The notes below the pieces were generated by a model that searched no databases, was not told the DNA's origin, and saw only the letters and a list, made by a program, of their open reading frames with translations. The position numbers and the translations under genes were made by a program. 64,000 nt of DNA, from assembly GCA_029378245.1 (NCBI GenBank), contig JARKIF010000036.1, forward strand, positions 124,001 through 188,000, in the 5' to 3' direction. Below are positions 1 to 9,929 of the stretch, in pieces (positions within the stretch are counted from its first letter, which is position 1; every line of letters starts with the position of its first letter). Source of the DNA: Roridomyces roridus. Taxonomy: Eukaryota > Basidiomycota > Agaricomycetes > Agaricales > Mycenaceae.

Positions 1-2500
1 AAACTGGCGTAGGGGTTCTTTCGACTCTTGCTAGAGCGCACCAAAAATCCGACCCATCGCTCGGTGACATAATTCCAATAGCAGCACATTGGACCTGCGT
101 TTAGAATATCGTCCGGGATGTGGAGGAGTGCGTGGATGGTCAGAGGGCATGTAGAGAGGCGTGCCGGATTGCACTGGTAATAAAATCTGTAGCTTTTTCC
201 ATCAACTGCGTTTAGAAAGCCTCAAATCGAATGTACTTCTCATAGAGATTAACCCAGTCGACGATGCGCTTGCGAAGATCGTGGTCCACGTAGTCGCGCT
301 CGAGGCTGAGTGCGGTGCAGTCGTTGAAGATGGAGACGAGGTCAAGGAAGTGCTTGTAGTACTTTTCCTTCCGGAAGCGTCCACGAAGCAGAACGGGAGC
401 GAGGAGAGTTGTGAAGAGAGTGTAGGACTCGGCGGTGTAGAAATAGCGCTGTGTGGCCAAGTTGGGCACCCGAGCACCAAACGCCGAGGGGGTGGAGTTC
501 CCGGCTCGAACACATTCGTCGCCAATGGAATTCACTTGGTCTTCGGAAAGTTGATACTCGCCTGTCCCCTCGTCGAGTCCCTTGAAATCGCCCGTCCAGA
601 GGTGGAGGAGATTCTGGATCAGGTTATCCGGTATTAAATGCATCAGGTCGTGGGCGAACGAGTCGGGGAAAGAGAGGCTGGAGAGTGTCGCAAGAATAGG
701 GAGACCGTTGATGCCCGTGGCCTGCGCGCGGCGTCTCGCCTCGGCCTGGCTAGGAGCCTCATCAACAGACACGGCTTGTTCGATGAACTCGTCGTGTGTG
801 CGAAGAGGAAGGGAGTTGGGGTCGTACGAGTTGCCATCAGCTCGATAAAGGGGAACGTAGAGGGTATTGGACGCCGCTGGGTCGGGATTGGCCACACCCT
901 CAATCTTGCATGCACGGCAAGGGAGAGTGGTGTTGTGTCCCTTCATTCGCATCAGCTTCGCCATTGCAGGCATGTCGCCAAAGACACGAATGAGGAATGC
1001 TCGCATGAGGAACTTCTCTCCGAGCAGTGCGTTGTACGTTGGAACCCCCCGTGACAACTGCCAAAACTCGTCTCGAAGGGGGACAAGAAATGAATCCATG
1101 TCCTTCGGTGCATGCGGACCGGGTATTACCCCAAAACACATCACGCGGTCGAGGAGGAAGCGTAAGTGCGGGCTGAGATTGTACAAGACACCGATCAGTG
1201 GCCAGCACGTCGATTTCCGGTTTTTGAATGGGCATACCCCGTCCGCGCTGAGACCCATGGCGATGTCGAATGGGCTGTCAAAATAACGGTGGGAGAAGAT
1301 CTCCCCGTCAACGCGCACATGGCAGTTACACAGCCGGCGGTAGCTCAGCAAGTCAAAGATATCGCTGATCGTCGTACGCTTGTGGCAGGCGCGGCAGTGG
1401 CGATAGCGTTCGGGCTCGGTCACCTCGTCCGTGTTCTCGGTGCCCGTTTCGAATTTCGCACGATACAGCAACTCTTCGCAGGTCTTTTTGTCTGCGAAGA
1501 GTGCCTGAAGTCGGGGTATGAGGGGGAGATATTCGAACACGGCGTACGGCCGCCCGCGCGAGTCGAGACGAGCTTTGTCGCAGTAGGGGCAGGCGTCAAG
1601 ATCGGCGTATGAGCCAGTGAAGCAACAGCACGAATTTGGGCAGCAGTCATATTTGACTGGCTTGACACCGGAAAGGAAGGAGATACGGGCCTGAAGCTGG
1701 GCGAGAGACGGGAGATTCTGCAATTGTGGGAAGGCGCGCTTCATCTTCTCGTACTCGCGAGACCCCTGGTCGACGGTGACTCTGAAGTTGTGCGCGCGAA
1801 CGGCGTTCATCGCATCGTCCGTTAGCCGATGGTCTGGAATTGGTAAGACCCAGGAAAGTGAAAGTCAAAATGCAAAGTACACACCTCGGTTGGCGTCTTC
1901 GGCCTCAAAATATTCCTCCAAAAGGTCCCCTGCACTCAATTCAACCCGCGTCAATAGCTCCTCCTCGAGTTCAGGCTCCATATTGTCGAGTTCGTCCTCC
2001 TCCTTGTTGGAGTCAACAGACGAGAGTAGCGGAGGACTAGGCGGGCGAGGAAGGTCGTCCTCGTCTTCCACTGTCTCGCATCTAACGACACGAGGACGGG
2101 CTGTGGTGCGCGGTGGATTTACATCAGTTTCAATGACACGGGGCCCGAGGATGTCCGATTCGTCGGGTCCAGGGGAGAACTCGGGGGCGGCGCCAAGCGG
2201 GCTCGCGTTGTCAACATCCATCGGCTCCGGCGATTGGGACGGGTCTACGGATTCCTTTGAGATAAAATCCAGTGAGCTAGGTAGGATTGACGCACCTCGG
2301 TCACTGTCATTGTCTTCACTCTCGTCTTTGTCTGATCTTTTGCGCTTGCGGAACGGGCTTAGGACCCGGGAAGTGAGGTTGTGTAAGTTTCGGGCTGCTT
2401 CGATCTTCATGTGCTGCCAGCCGCCGCCAGTGGCATGCCGTGATTTAACACCTGGTGGGACATTCTTCTTGCAGCAAGGGCAGTATACTTCTCGAGGCAT
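1..2500 (-). CDS. Tnp2/Plavaka-type (CACTA-like, CMC superfamily) transposase, 3' end beyond the window
   Basis: This is a DNA transposase of the fungal Tnp2/Plavaka group, which cuts and pastes its own element. Three exons join in frame: 1885-2500, 237-1833 and 1-186 (running off the edge). The introns at 1834-1884 (51 bp) and 187-236 (50 bp) are both GT..AG. Exon 1 starts at an ATG at 2500 and encodes an N-terminal Cys/His cluster (CPCC...RH) and a long acidic linker. Exon 2 has the family's cysteine-rich block (YDCCPNSC ... CPYC), a DG motif after 'MGLSA', GDMPAM followed by CRACK, and the DLMHL...NLLHLW block near the end. After the last intron the reading resumes with FYYQCNPARL, the usual continuation. 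No stop or frameshift is seen in the visible part, so the gene may be functional. The assignment rests on recognised family motifs, not a search. Confidence 0.85.
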
Positions 2501-2877
2501 AAGTGAGCGTGTCGAGGCAAGATGAGCGTGTGTTGGTGAATCACGGGATGAAGTTGTGTGGTTAAGGCTAGCCCGCTGCCCCACTTGTGACGTCAGGTTG
2601 ACGTCATCCATCTACTTACAGCTGCCGGTTCCCTTCCCGGGCCTTCCCTCTCACCACGAACTCTCTCCCCCACGGCTGTCCTCTGTCCTCATCCCCACCC
2701 TCCTCCCTATCCCATGGACCAAGAACTCAACAAGCAGCAGGAACTTGTTCACTAGCCCGTGCACTGCCAACTCCACCGGCCCCACTCGGTTAAGCGCTCC
2801 ACTGCTCCAGTATTGAATTAAATACTTAAAAACTCGGAGGTGCGTTCGTCCTCCAAGTACCTCAACTCCCTTCTCTC
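2501..2877. promoter_or_regulatory. Divergent intergenic promoter region between Tnp2 and its companion gene
   Basis: The 377 bp lie between the two start codons of genes transcribed away from each other. An A/T-rich stretch at about 2811-2832 (aattaaatacttaaaaactc) is the only TATA-like tract and lies about 50-60 bp before the plus-strand start. That this single gap drives both genes is inferred from the layout. Confidence 0.4.
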
Positions 2878-3812
2878 ATGACTCGCACAGAGGGCGAAAA
2901 CACTCACCAGTCCAAATCCCGCAAACACGGGCACAAGTCCCGCCACTCCGACACTCTCGGCGGTCATCGGTCGCCTCTTGCGCCCCTCAACAACGATCTT
3001 AGCACGGAGGAGAGGCTATGCCGGGCAGAAGGTGTGTTGACATACATCTCCCTCGTGTATATTCTACTCACTTTCTCTCTGCAGAGGCTCTAGATCGCGA
3101 GAAAAAGAAGCGGCGACGCGCTGAAAAGCGAGCCCGAAATGCAGCCAAGTCCGCCGCCGCCGAAAACGGCGACGACACCTCCGCTCCACCATCCAACGGC
3201 TCCATCCCGCGCCCCAAGTGCGCTTCAAAAGTCAAGATCTCCGTTATTCGATCCCATCTCGGGTACGACAAACCGAAATGGAATGCCTATCGCGTGAGTG
3301 CCTCATCCGGGCCTTCTCTTCCTCTTACCACCCTCACCCGTGTTGCAGCTGGCCATCCACGAGACGTTATTTGCCGCTCGCCTCGATTGGAAGTCGAATT
3401 GGCGTGCTCAGAACGCCGTGCGACTTGGCCGAGCGTACGATTTGGTGTGTTACTGTCACTTTCTCACCTTCGCCCACTCACACGGAAATAGATTCGGGCT
3501 GATTTCCCTGAAACGGAGCGCTTCCAAGGGCTCTGGGGAATCGACCGTGTCGCGAAGCAATATTGGGACAACCGGACCAGCAATGAGCGCGACAAGAAGA
3601 ACCCGAACTCGTACCGCTCCCTTCATGCCCGCCGTCGCAGCTCCCCCGAGCCTGACCGGGAGTCCTCCTCCCGCCCACCGTCGAAGGCGCCCCGTCTGCA
3701 TCGGCGTCTGGACCCCCGCACCCTCTTTTCGTCGGAAGACGAAGGTGGGGGCAAGGATGGAGAGGTTGTCGGTGATGGAGTGAGGGGATCGGACGGCGGC
3801 AGTAGCACCTGA
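2878..3812 (+). CDS. Companion protein of the Tnp2 element (259 aa, unknown function, four exons)
   Basis: Four exons (2878-3031, 3085-3293, 3349-3444, 3492-3812) join in frame into a 259-aa protein; the three introns are 47-55 bp and GT..AG. The N-terminus is Ser/His/Lys-rich. A strongly basic segment, roughly residues 52-72 (REKKKRRRAEKRARNAAK), looks like a coiled coil plus nuclear signal. The middle is Trp-rich (KPKWNAYR, LDWKSNWRAQ, GLWGIDR), and the tail is Arg/Ser-rich and then acidic. I do not recognise a named domain. Its divergent position 0.4 kb from the Tnp2 transposase suggests it is the element's second protein, perhaps a DNA-binding partner like TnpA of plant CACTA elements, but that is inference. 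Alternatively it is a host gene caught beside the transposon. Confidence 0.7.
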
Positions 3813-4240
3813 ATCACTGTATATTCAATGTAATTAAATGATGATTTTCACTCAAGTGCTTCGTCAAATTCACTGAGTTTAGAACTACACTATTCTTAAT
3901 CAAGGTACACTCAGATGAACTTCACCAGTGAGGGTACGTGAATGACTTTCCCTGATGTGTTCACGATTTATAGTGAACGACAAGGACCTTGAATTTCATG
4001 GAATCGTCATGAAATTCATGGCTTGCTTTCAGTGAAGTTCACGAGTATATTTACGTGGCCGATCTCCATGAAATTCATGGCCATTGGGGTCCTCAGTGAG
4101 TTTTGTAGGCATATGCCTGCTTGTCAGGATTATTGAAACTGTCTTGTGCAAGTACATGCCAGACAGACTCCATTTTTCTGAACCCCTGTATTGCGCGCCT
4201 GAACTCCTGTGCAAGAATTTCAACTTCTTCTTGTCAGCAG
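3813..4240. repeat. Transposon-end-like zone dense in TTCAC/GTGAA and CATGAAATTCATG motifs
   Basis: No gene is seen. The stretch carries repeated inverted short motifs: CACTGA at about 3872, GTTCAC...GTGAAC at about 3959-3976, TCAGTGAAGTTCACG at about 4029, and three near-palindromes around ATGAAATTCATG (about 3992, 4010, 4068). Clusters like this are typical of subterminal transposase-binding sites in CACTA-like elements. It probably marks the right end of the Tnp2 element or the left end of the KDZ element. I could not fix the exact boundary. Confidence 0.4.
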
Positions 4241-4736
4241 TCAGACTCTGCACAGCCCAGTGCCACTGTACTTTTGCTGCTGTAAAATGAGCATTCAACT
4301 GTTGTTGCATGTCATAGAGTATCAGTTTGAGCTGGACTTACAATCCAGGGTGTATTCAGCCTCTTCTGCATCAGACAGGTTTCCATGATAACCTTTCCTC
4401 CAGATCCAACCCTCAACCTTGCCCCATCGCCTAAGTTGTGTGGCTCATTGACATTCTTGGTATAGAGGTCCTGGTCTTTCAACTCCGGATATCTGGGATC
4501 CTGTGGGTTACGCCCAAGTGCGACCATTGCAAGATGAGCCTGTTGATATTTTTTCACATATTCTTGAATTTTGCTCTGCACATCCTGAATCTTGTGTACT
4601 GCCCGAGTGTTCCGCTCTTGTCCATGGACAGCATTGCCTCTCAGGTTCTTGCGTTGTCTGAGAGCTTGACTGTGCCGGATGTGTTCCCGTAAACTACGAA
4701 GGGCATCATTTGCTTCACCCTCTCTGAGTTTCAGTT

Positions 4737-5097
4737 TGTCAGCACCTAGGGCTAAGTCGGGTTCTAGTCGGCAACAAACGAGGTGACCGAGCAAAGAGTA
4801 GGAGACAAGACTCAGGAGGTAGAGTAAGCCGTAGGGAGAATAGACTAGATTCGTCTACAGTACTGAGACTGTAGACGGGTATATATAATACATGATCGAA
4901 TTAGGTACCAGGGGTATGGGGTAGGAGCAGGGGTGATTGGGACAAGTAGGGGTTTGAATGCAGGGGAGAGTGGAATACCAAGTAGGGGTTGAGACAAGAC
5001 CCGGCCGACAAGTGATGATCACTTGTTAGGGTACTGATGGTTGATGATTGATCGGGTTATAACCCGTCGGGTTGTTGCCTGGGGTCATATCATGACA
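4737..5097 (-). repeat. Solo LTR (361 bp) inside the KDZ pseudogene
   Basis: On the minus strand it begins TGTCATGATATG and ends GGTGCTGACA, the TG..CA form of an LTR. It is flanked by perfect 5-bp duplications (CAGTT on the plus strand, 4732-4736 and 5098-5102). Only one LTR is present, so the internal part was lost by LTR-LTR recombination. Superfamily unknown. Confidence 0.85.
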
Positions 5098-5253
5098 CAG
5101 TTCTTCCACTGCAAGTGGAACTAATCCCAGCTTCTGGCGATCTGTGCTGGAAAAGTCAGAGGGCAGGAATAGTCTCTTCTTCTCTGAAGGAGTATTGTAA
5201 GTCTGGCACTTACGACTTACAAGACATCTAGTCCGATCATGCTGGATGTTCCT

Positions 5254-5312
5254 GATCTTATCTTATCTTATCTTATATTCCCATTTACTTATCTTATCTT
5301 ATTTACATCACC
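5254..5312 (+). repeat. Interrupted (TTATC)n microsatellite
   Basis: Two runs of TTATC repeats are separated by about 14 bp. They lie inside the putative intron of the KDZ pseudogene and would put stops in its frame if they were not spliced out. Confidence 0.8.
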
Positions 5313-5477
5313 ATTCCATATACGTTACACATTGATTGTGACAGTTTACCTTACTGATAGATATCTTCTCTTCTTGGTCTTGACCACCATGTACTTCCAT
5401 AGTGGCTCCTCTTGAATGACCACACTATTGTTCTGTCATTCTTGGGCTTCTCTTGGTTCTGTCTGGCCGACCCTCTA

Positions 5478-5719
5478 CTGTAGTATTACGTTCAATTCGA
5501 ATGACCCTTTGCCGTGTGACATGTCATACGAATGGAACCTTTCGTAACCGACGGCCGGCACGTCCCAAAAAGGAGATTTGATCCGCCGGCAGGCGGCGGC
5601 ACGTACTGGCATACCTCGGCAGTGCAAATTTTTTGCTTGTGACCCTGTGACATACGAAAATTTCCGTAAGAAAAATCGCTTGTGACCTGTGACTATACGA
5701 ATTGAACGTAATACTACAG
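5478..5719. mobile_element. MITE, family 1 copy A (242 bp, TA target duplication)
   Basis: The ends are inverted repeats of about 25 bp that begin CTGTAGTATTACGTTCAATT. The element is flanked by TA on both sides, as for Tc1/mariner-type insertions. There is no coding capacity. A second copy lies at 34659-34899. It interrupts the KDZ pseudogene. Confidence 0.85.
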
Positions 5720-6097
5720 TAGTGTTGACTGCCTCCACAATATGGCAGCCTTCCCAGTATCTGGCTCTGCAATCACATATGAGACAACTTTGGGGCAGAT
5801 TTGCTGTTGCTGTCCGTGCCACTTCTTTAGATCCGCTGCTAAACGACGCTGTTCCACAACAAGATCCACATCATCAGCATTGGCTTTCGCCTTTTTCTGG
5901 AGTGCATGCCTGGGGATATCAGACATGTTTGGGGGAAGCATGAAATATACATACTGTCTAGCCTGAATCTTCAACCCTGTATGCAAGAAAAGACCAACTG
6001 TGTTGGTTACTCCACTCAAGCTCCACTCGTTTGTGATGCTGAGTCAGTTATATGCACTTTTCATTTTGCTTTCAAGCAATTTGAATGGTCTTTGTGC

Positions 6098-6633
6098 CTC
6101 GAGTAAAAACATCGACCCTGCAACTTCGTTTGAACTGGTTCAAACCAAGATGGGTAAGGGCAACCGAGTTGACGTTGAAAATCGGTTTAAACCGGTTCAA
6201 ACCGGGCTTGGTACACACACATCTGCGTTGAAGTCTGGTTCAAACCGTCGGAGAGACATCGAGGTCCAATTTCGGTTTAAACCGGTTTAAACCGGTTCTG
6301 ACCACACTGACCACATCCACAACTCAATTTGAACCAGTTTAAACCGTGTGCACCTGATGTTGAACTTGGTTTAAACTACCATCATTCACCACTAACAGAG
6401 TTTGAACTGGTTTGAACCGTACCCCCCTGTTGTTTAAACTACCAATGTTCGCCACTGAGAGATCATGCAGTTTGAGCCGGTTTGAACCGGTTTGAACTAT
6501 TGGCTAAAACCATTTGGGGATCTCACTAACAGACCAGCAGGGGCCGGTTTGAACCGTGGTTTAAACCGAGGCCCTCATTGGCAATGACCCGGTTCAAACT
6601 CAAACCGTGCTGTTGCTGACGGTTTAACACTTA
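6098..6633. repeat. Element or satellite rich in AAACCGGTTT-type inverted motifs
   Basis: More than a dozen variants of GGTTTAAACC / GGTTTGAACCGG / GGTTCAAACC occur in 0.5 kb in both orientations, with unrelated spacers. There is no ORF. Weakly matching outer ends (GCAAC...GTTTGA) suggest a non-autonomous transposon with subterminal repeats, like the better-bounded elements at 7145, 26005 and 40075. No convincing target duplication was found, so the limits are approximate. Confidence 0.5.
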
Positions 6634-7144
6634 TTGATGGAATGTTGAAACACGGTCAGGCATTTTCGTGGGCGTTATTTCCGAGTCGATGGTGAAAATT
6701 CGTACCTTGAATCTACTTGTGGAGGAAAAAATTGACACACAAAAATACATCCCCCAACCCGTGATGAGCAGCAATTTTGTTCACATGCAATCCGAGCGAC
6801 CCTGCGAATGCAGTAAAAACTGTGAAAATCATTTTAGGCGTTTTCAAACTGGCAAGTTGTTGAATTTGGCTTCCTGGTGGACCCGGGGAACGCTCTCCAC
6901 TGGTGTCTCGGGAAAATCCTATCTACACAGTCTGAAGGGACGCCGCGCAACGGCGTCCGATCGAACTTTCACTGAGACGATTTGCATCAATAAAAAATGA
7001 CCCCGACTTCAGCCCAGTAGATTTCAAAAGAAAGATTGCCAGTTGCAGAAAACCCCGGCGTCGAGTCGAACGGGCGCCAAAGTTGGACCTCGTGAGAGCG
7101 TTTCCAATACTGTACAGGTGTCTTGCAAACCTGGAGGCTGTCAA
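6634..7144. other. Intergenic, no gene seen
   Basis: No supported ORF and no splice-compatible gene. A sequence resembling a tRNA T-arm (cgtcgagtcgaacgggcg) lies near 7059-7077. Confidence 0.5.
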
Positions 7145-7762
7145 TAGTGATGTCAAAGTTCGGTTCAGTTTGAGTTCGGGGTACTTTGCCCTGAACCCTG
7201 AACCTGAACTTCAGGTTCGGTTCAGCAAATCCGCGAACTTTGAACCTGAACTCGAGTTCAAGTTCGGTTCAGGTTCGGACCCGGTTCGAACTGTTGAGTT
7301 ACATCAAGTTGCAAAGTATGTTTTGGGGACCAAAAACTCACCCAACTTCCGTAAATGAAGGCCCTAAGCCGACTGCAATCACACAGTGCACTTTCATATG
7401 GCCTTTCCTAGCCTTGTTTTGGTCGCGTCAACGGCATCATCAGTCCATGATGGGTGGATGAACTCACCTGGAACCTCACAACCCGGTCTAATTCTAGGAC
7501 CAGCTGGATTTTTGGACTTGTCAGATCACTCTTGTCGAAATATCGTCTGAAAGCAGGCCCGATTGCAAGCAAAAGGCATCAAAAACATGCCATTTCAGGT
7601 TCAAGTCCGGTTCGGGTTCGAACTTTCTTCCAATCGCCGAACCTTGAACCTGAACTTCAGGTTCGGCTCGACCATGTCCTGAACTTTGAACCTGAACTTT
7701 GCGTTCAGTTCGGCTCGGTTCGAGTTCGAACCATTTTCTCGAACCGGACTTTGACAACACTA
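7145..7762. mobile_element. Non-autonomous TIR element with GAACCTGAAC arrays (hAT-like, 618 bp)
   Basis: The ends are about 22-bp inverted repeats: TAGTGATGTCAAAGTTCGG on the left and the complement of TAGTGTTGTCAAAGTCCGG on the right. Just inside both ends are arrays of GAACCTGAAC / GGTTCAGGTTCGG motifs (7160-7290 and 7607-7750) around an unrelated 0.3 kb core. The TAG start resembles hAT termini. The 8-bp flanks (gctgtcaa and tattgaga) do not match, so the superfamily is a guess. Confidence 0.6.
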
Positions 7763-9730
7763 TATTGAGAGAAGTGGGGCTAAAAGTAAGATTCAATAAT
7801 TAGCTACTACAAAAGGACGAGTTTATATACCTACAAAATGTACTAGAAGGTTCTGGGTGTCGGTGGGCCAATGGAACAATAGAACAATAGGAATGCTGTA
7901 CTTGAGCTCCACCTCGGGCAACGCTCGGGCATTGGAGCTATGCTCGGGCTGTGCGGTTGACGACAACGCGGTGTCGTGACTCGAGGTTTGTCCATCCTTC
8001 AACACACTAGAGGCTGAGCTTTTTTTGAAGTTGGTAATTCCGAGAATATTAAGTACTCGTAACGGTGTTACGGCGATGAAAGATTCCACTGAGTCCCTTG
8101 CTTGACATTTGCAGAGAAGAAAACTTCCATTTCATACACGTGACAGCCTGACCCCGAGTCGAACGGGTGTCCACACCAGCAGATGCCTCCGACGCGTAAC
8201 CCAGGCTGGTTTGGATGGTTGAACCTTTCTTAGCCTCGACCACATACTCGTCTCATCAATGAGAAAAATGCGAAACTGAGAGGACCCGAGGGCCGGGACC
8301 CAACATTGAACGTGGAGCGCGATCCACTGCCCAAATTAAAAAACCATCTGTCTCCGTGTACAGCCAACCATTCATTTGCCGTCCCACCCATTCGCGAAAA
8401 AAAGGTCCAACTGGCAATTTACATACCCTGACCCCGAGTCGAACGGGTGTCCACCGAGACAAATTATCCTCAACCAGTGAACCCGGTGAACGCGTCTCTC
8501 ACACTGAGGTCTTACACACCACATTGCAGAGTGGACAGAGCTCGACAGCCTGAGGTAAATTCACTCGGCCTCCAGTCTCAGGTCACCCAGACCATTCGGG
8601 CTCCCAGTTCTCAGCCAATTCCTCCGAAGAATGGAATTTTGAACTCAGTGGAGCTCAAAAATGAGGGGTAGCTAGCTCTGTTATAGCCACGGCCTCGAGT
8701 CGACCGGGTACCGAATTCAACTCCGAGTTTGCTTGCAAGATTGTACATAACATGCCATGCAGACCTGAGCTGGTTGGAATGAATTGATTATTGCGATTCC
8801 GAGAGAATAGTATTACACTGATCAAGTCTACATTATGATCACGGTTTGTCGTACCTACGAATGTGGTGAGAGGCGGGCAGATCTGTTGGACTCGCGATCG
8901 TTTCACGGCGCGGATCGAAAACGGGAAAGCGCGATCGAGGCCGAGGCCGAGAAACGCCGCGCAGCGTCCCATTTGGAATAGCTAGCCATGAGTCATAACA
9001 CCGACCCGCGCCCAGCCTAGATTGCAAGCGGCGACGGTACCCGCGGGTCACATCGGCGGCGGTGCCCATGTGGCGGGAATGGCGTGGGAGAACGCGGTGG
9101 ACGACGATCGTGTCGACGAAGGAGAAGGGTAGCGACGAGCGTGGGCATGTCGAGTGGCACCGACGGGGCTGATGGAACAGTTGCTGGAGGGGATATACGT
9201 TTAGATGCGGCAAGTACGGGCGGTGAAATCTCCTTCGGGACCTCCACAGCGTTCCCAGAGAAGAGCAGGGACACGGCCACGGAGGGGGCACGTCCCGGCA
9301 TCATCGTCATACACGCCGGTCTCGAGCCCGAGGGCGAGGATGCACGCCGTCGTGCGAGTGAAGCACGAAGTCGTGCGGCGAGGAGGTGGTCTTGTATTTG
9401 AAGCTCGTCGGGCATGTGACTGGGGCATCGCGTCGAGAGGTGGTGAGTGATGCTACGCTCTACAAGAGCTGCGAAGCGAGGCGTGCAAGGGCCTGATTTG
9501 TATTTGGGCCGTGGGCAACGCGGGGAATCCGGCGGAGATGTTTGTACTGGACGCGTCGGGAGACGTGCACGCGAACGGGTTGGTGGAAGAGCAGAGCATT
9601 CTCCCTCCTGCCATGTCGGAAACGGGCCCGGGAATCGGGATGGCAGAGACGAGGGCTGATTGGGCGTCGGCATGGGCAGATTCGAGTGAGAGCGTGCATG
9701 TCGGCGGGGATTTGCGAAGTGATTGAGATC
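7763..9730. other. Intergenic with repeated tRNA-T-arm-like sequences; no convincing gene
   Basis: An identical 28-bp sequence centred on ccccgagtcgaacgggtgtc occurs at 8147-8174 and 8427-8454, with a diverged relative at about 8693-8712. It reads like the complement of a tRNA T-arm (box B), hinting at a tRNA-derived SINE. From 8.9 to 9.7 kb there are long GC-rich frames on both strands, but none shows splice logic or a recognisable motif. The Copia element at 9731 may have landed in or near a degraded host gene. Confidence 0.45.
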
Positions 9731-9915
9731 TGTTGGGAATAGGCCCGCTGTGTGCACGGAGAAACCACGGGGGATGGGGAATATTTGGGACGCCGCCGAT
9801 TCTGCTTCTACGGCTGCGCAGCGCTGCGCCGCAGCATTAGATTTAGTATATATACGGGGGCTTGTGAACTCAAGCCCCCCAGCTTCCTGTACTTGATTAG
9901 TTGTCGAATTCAACA
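9731..9915 (+). repeat. 5' LTR of the gag-only Copia-type element
   Basis: 185 bp, TG..CA ends, apparently identical to the 3' LTR. It contains a TATA-like tatatatac at about 9847. Confidence 0.9.
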
Positions 9916-9929
9916 GGTTATGGGCCCCG
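9916..9929 (+). promoter_or_regulatory. Primer-binding site (initiator-tRNA-Met half-molecule type)
   Basis: GGTTATGGGCCCC starts right after the LTR. It is complementary to the anticodon arm of initiator tRNA-Met (GGGCCCATAACC), the internal-tRNA priming known for Drosophila copia and many fungal Copia elements. The same motif follows the LTR at 61695-61872. Confidence 0.7.

Larger units (their letters stand above)
4241..6095 (-). pseudogene. KDZ (Kyakuja-Dileera-Zisupton) transposase, C-terminal part, broken
   Basis: Reading right to left, pieces match the C-terminal half of fungal KDZ transposases. They are 5722-6019 (NEWSLSG...TGLKIQARQ, then a coiled-coil-like stretch), 5103-5251 (LFLPSDFSSTDRQKLGL), 4342-4731 (REGEANDALRSLR, then Lys/Arg-rich helices) and a short last exon at 4241-4279. 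Introns at 4280-4341 and about 5252-5354 are GT..AG; the second contains a GATAA microsatellite. The gene is dead. A MITE interrupts it at 5478-5719 and a solo LTR at 4737-5097. There is also an in-frame stop just after the MITE, and the N-terminal catalytic half is missing. Removing the LTR plus one copy of its 5-bp duplication restores the frame exactly. Confidence 0.75.

Noticed and set aside
2202..2525. Plus-strand Ser-rich frames opposite the Tnp2 gene
   Set aside because: They mirror the acidic linker of the transposase on the other strand and have no independent support.
6098..6633. CRISPR-like array of AAACCGG repeats
   Set aside because: The repeats are degenerate, in both orientations, with irregular spacing, in a eukaryote, and no cas genes are present.
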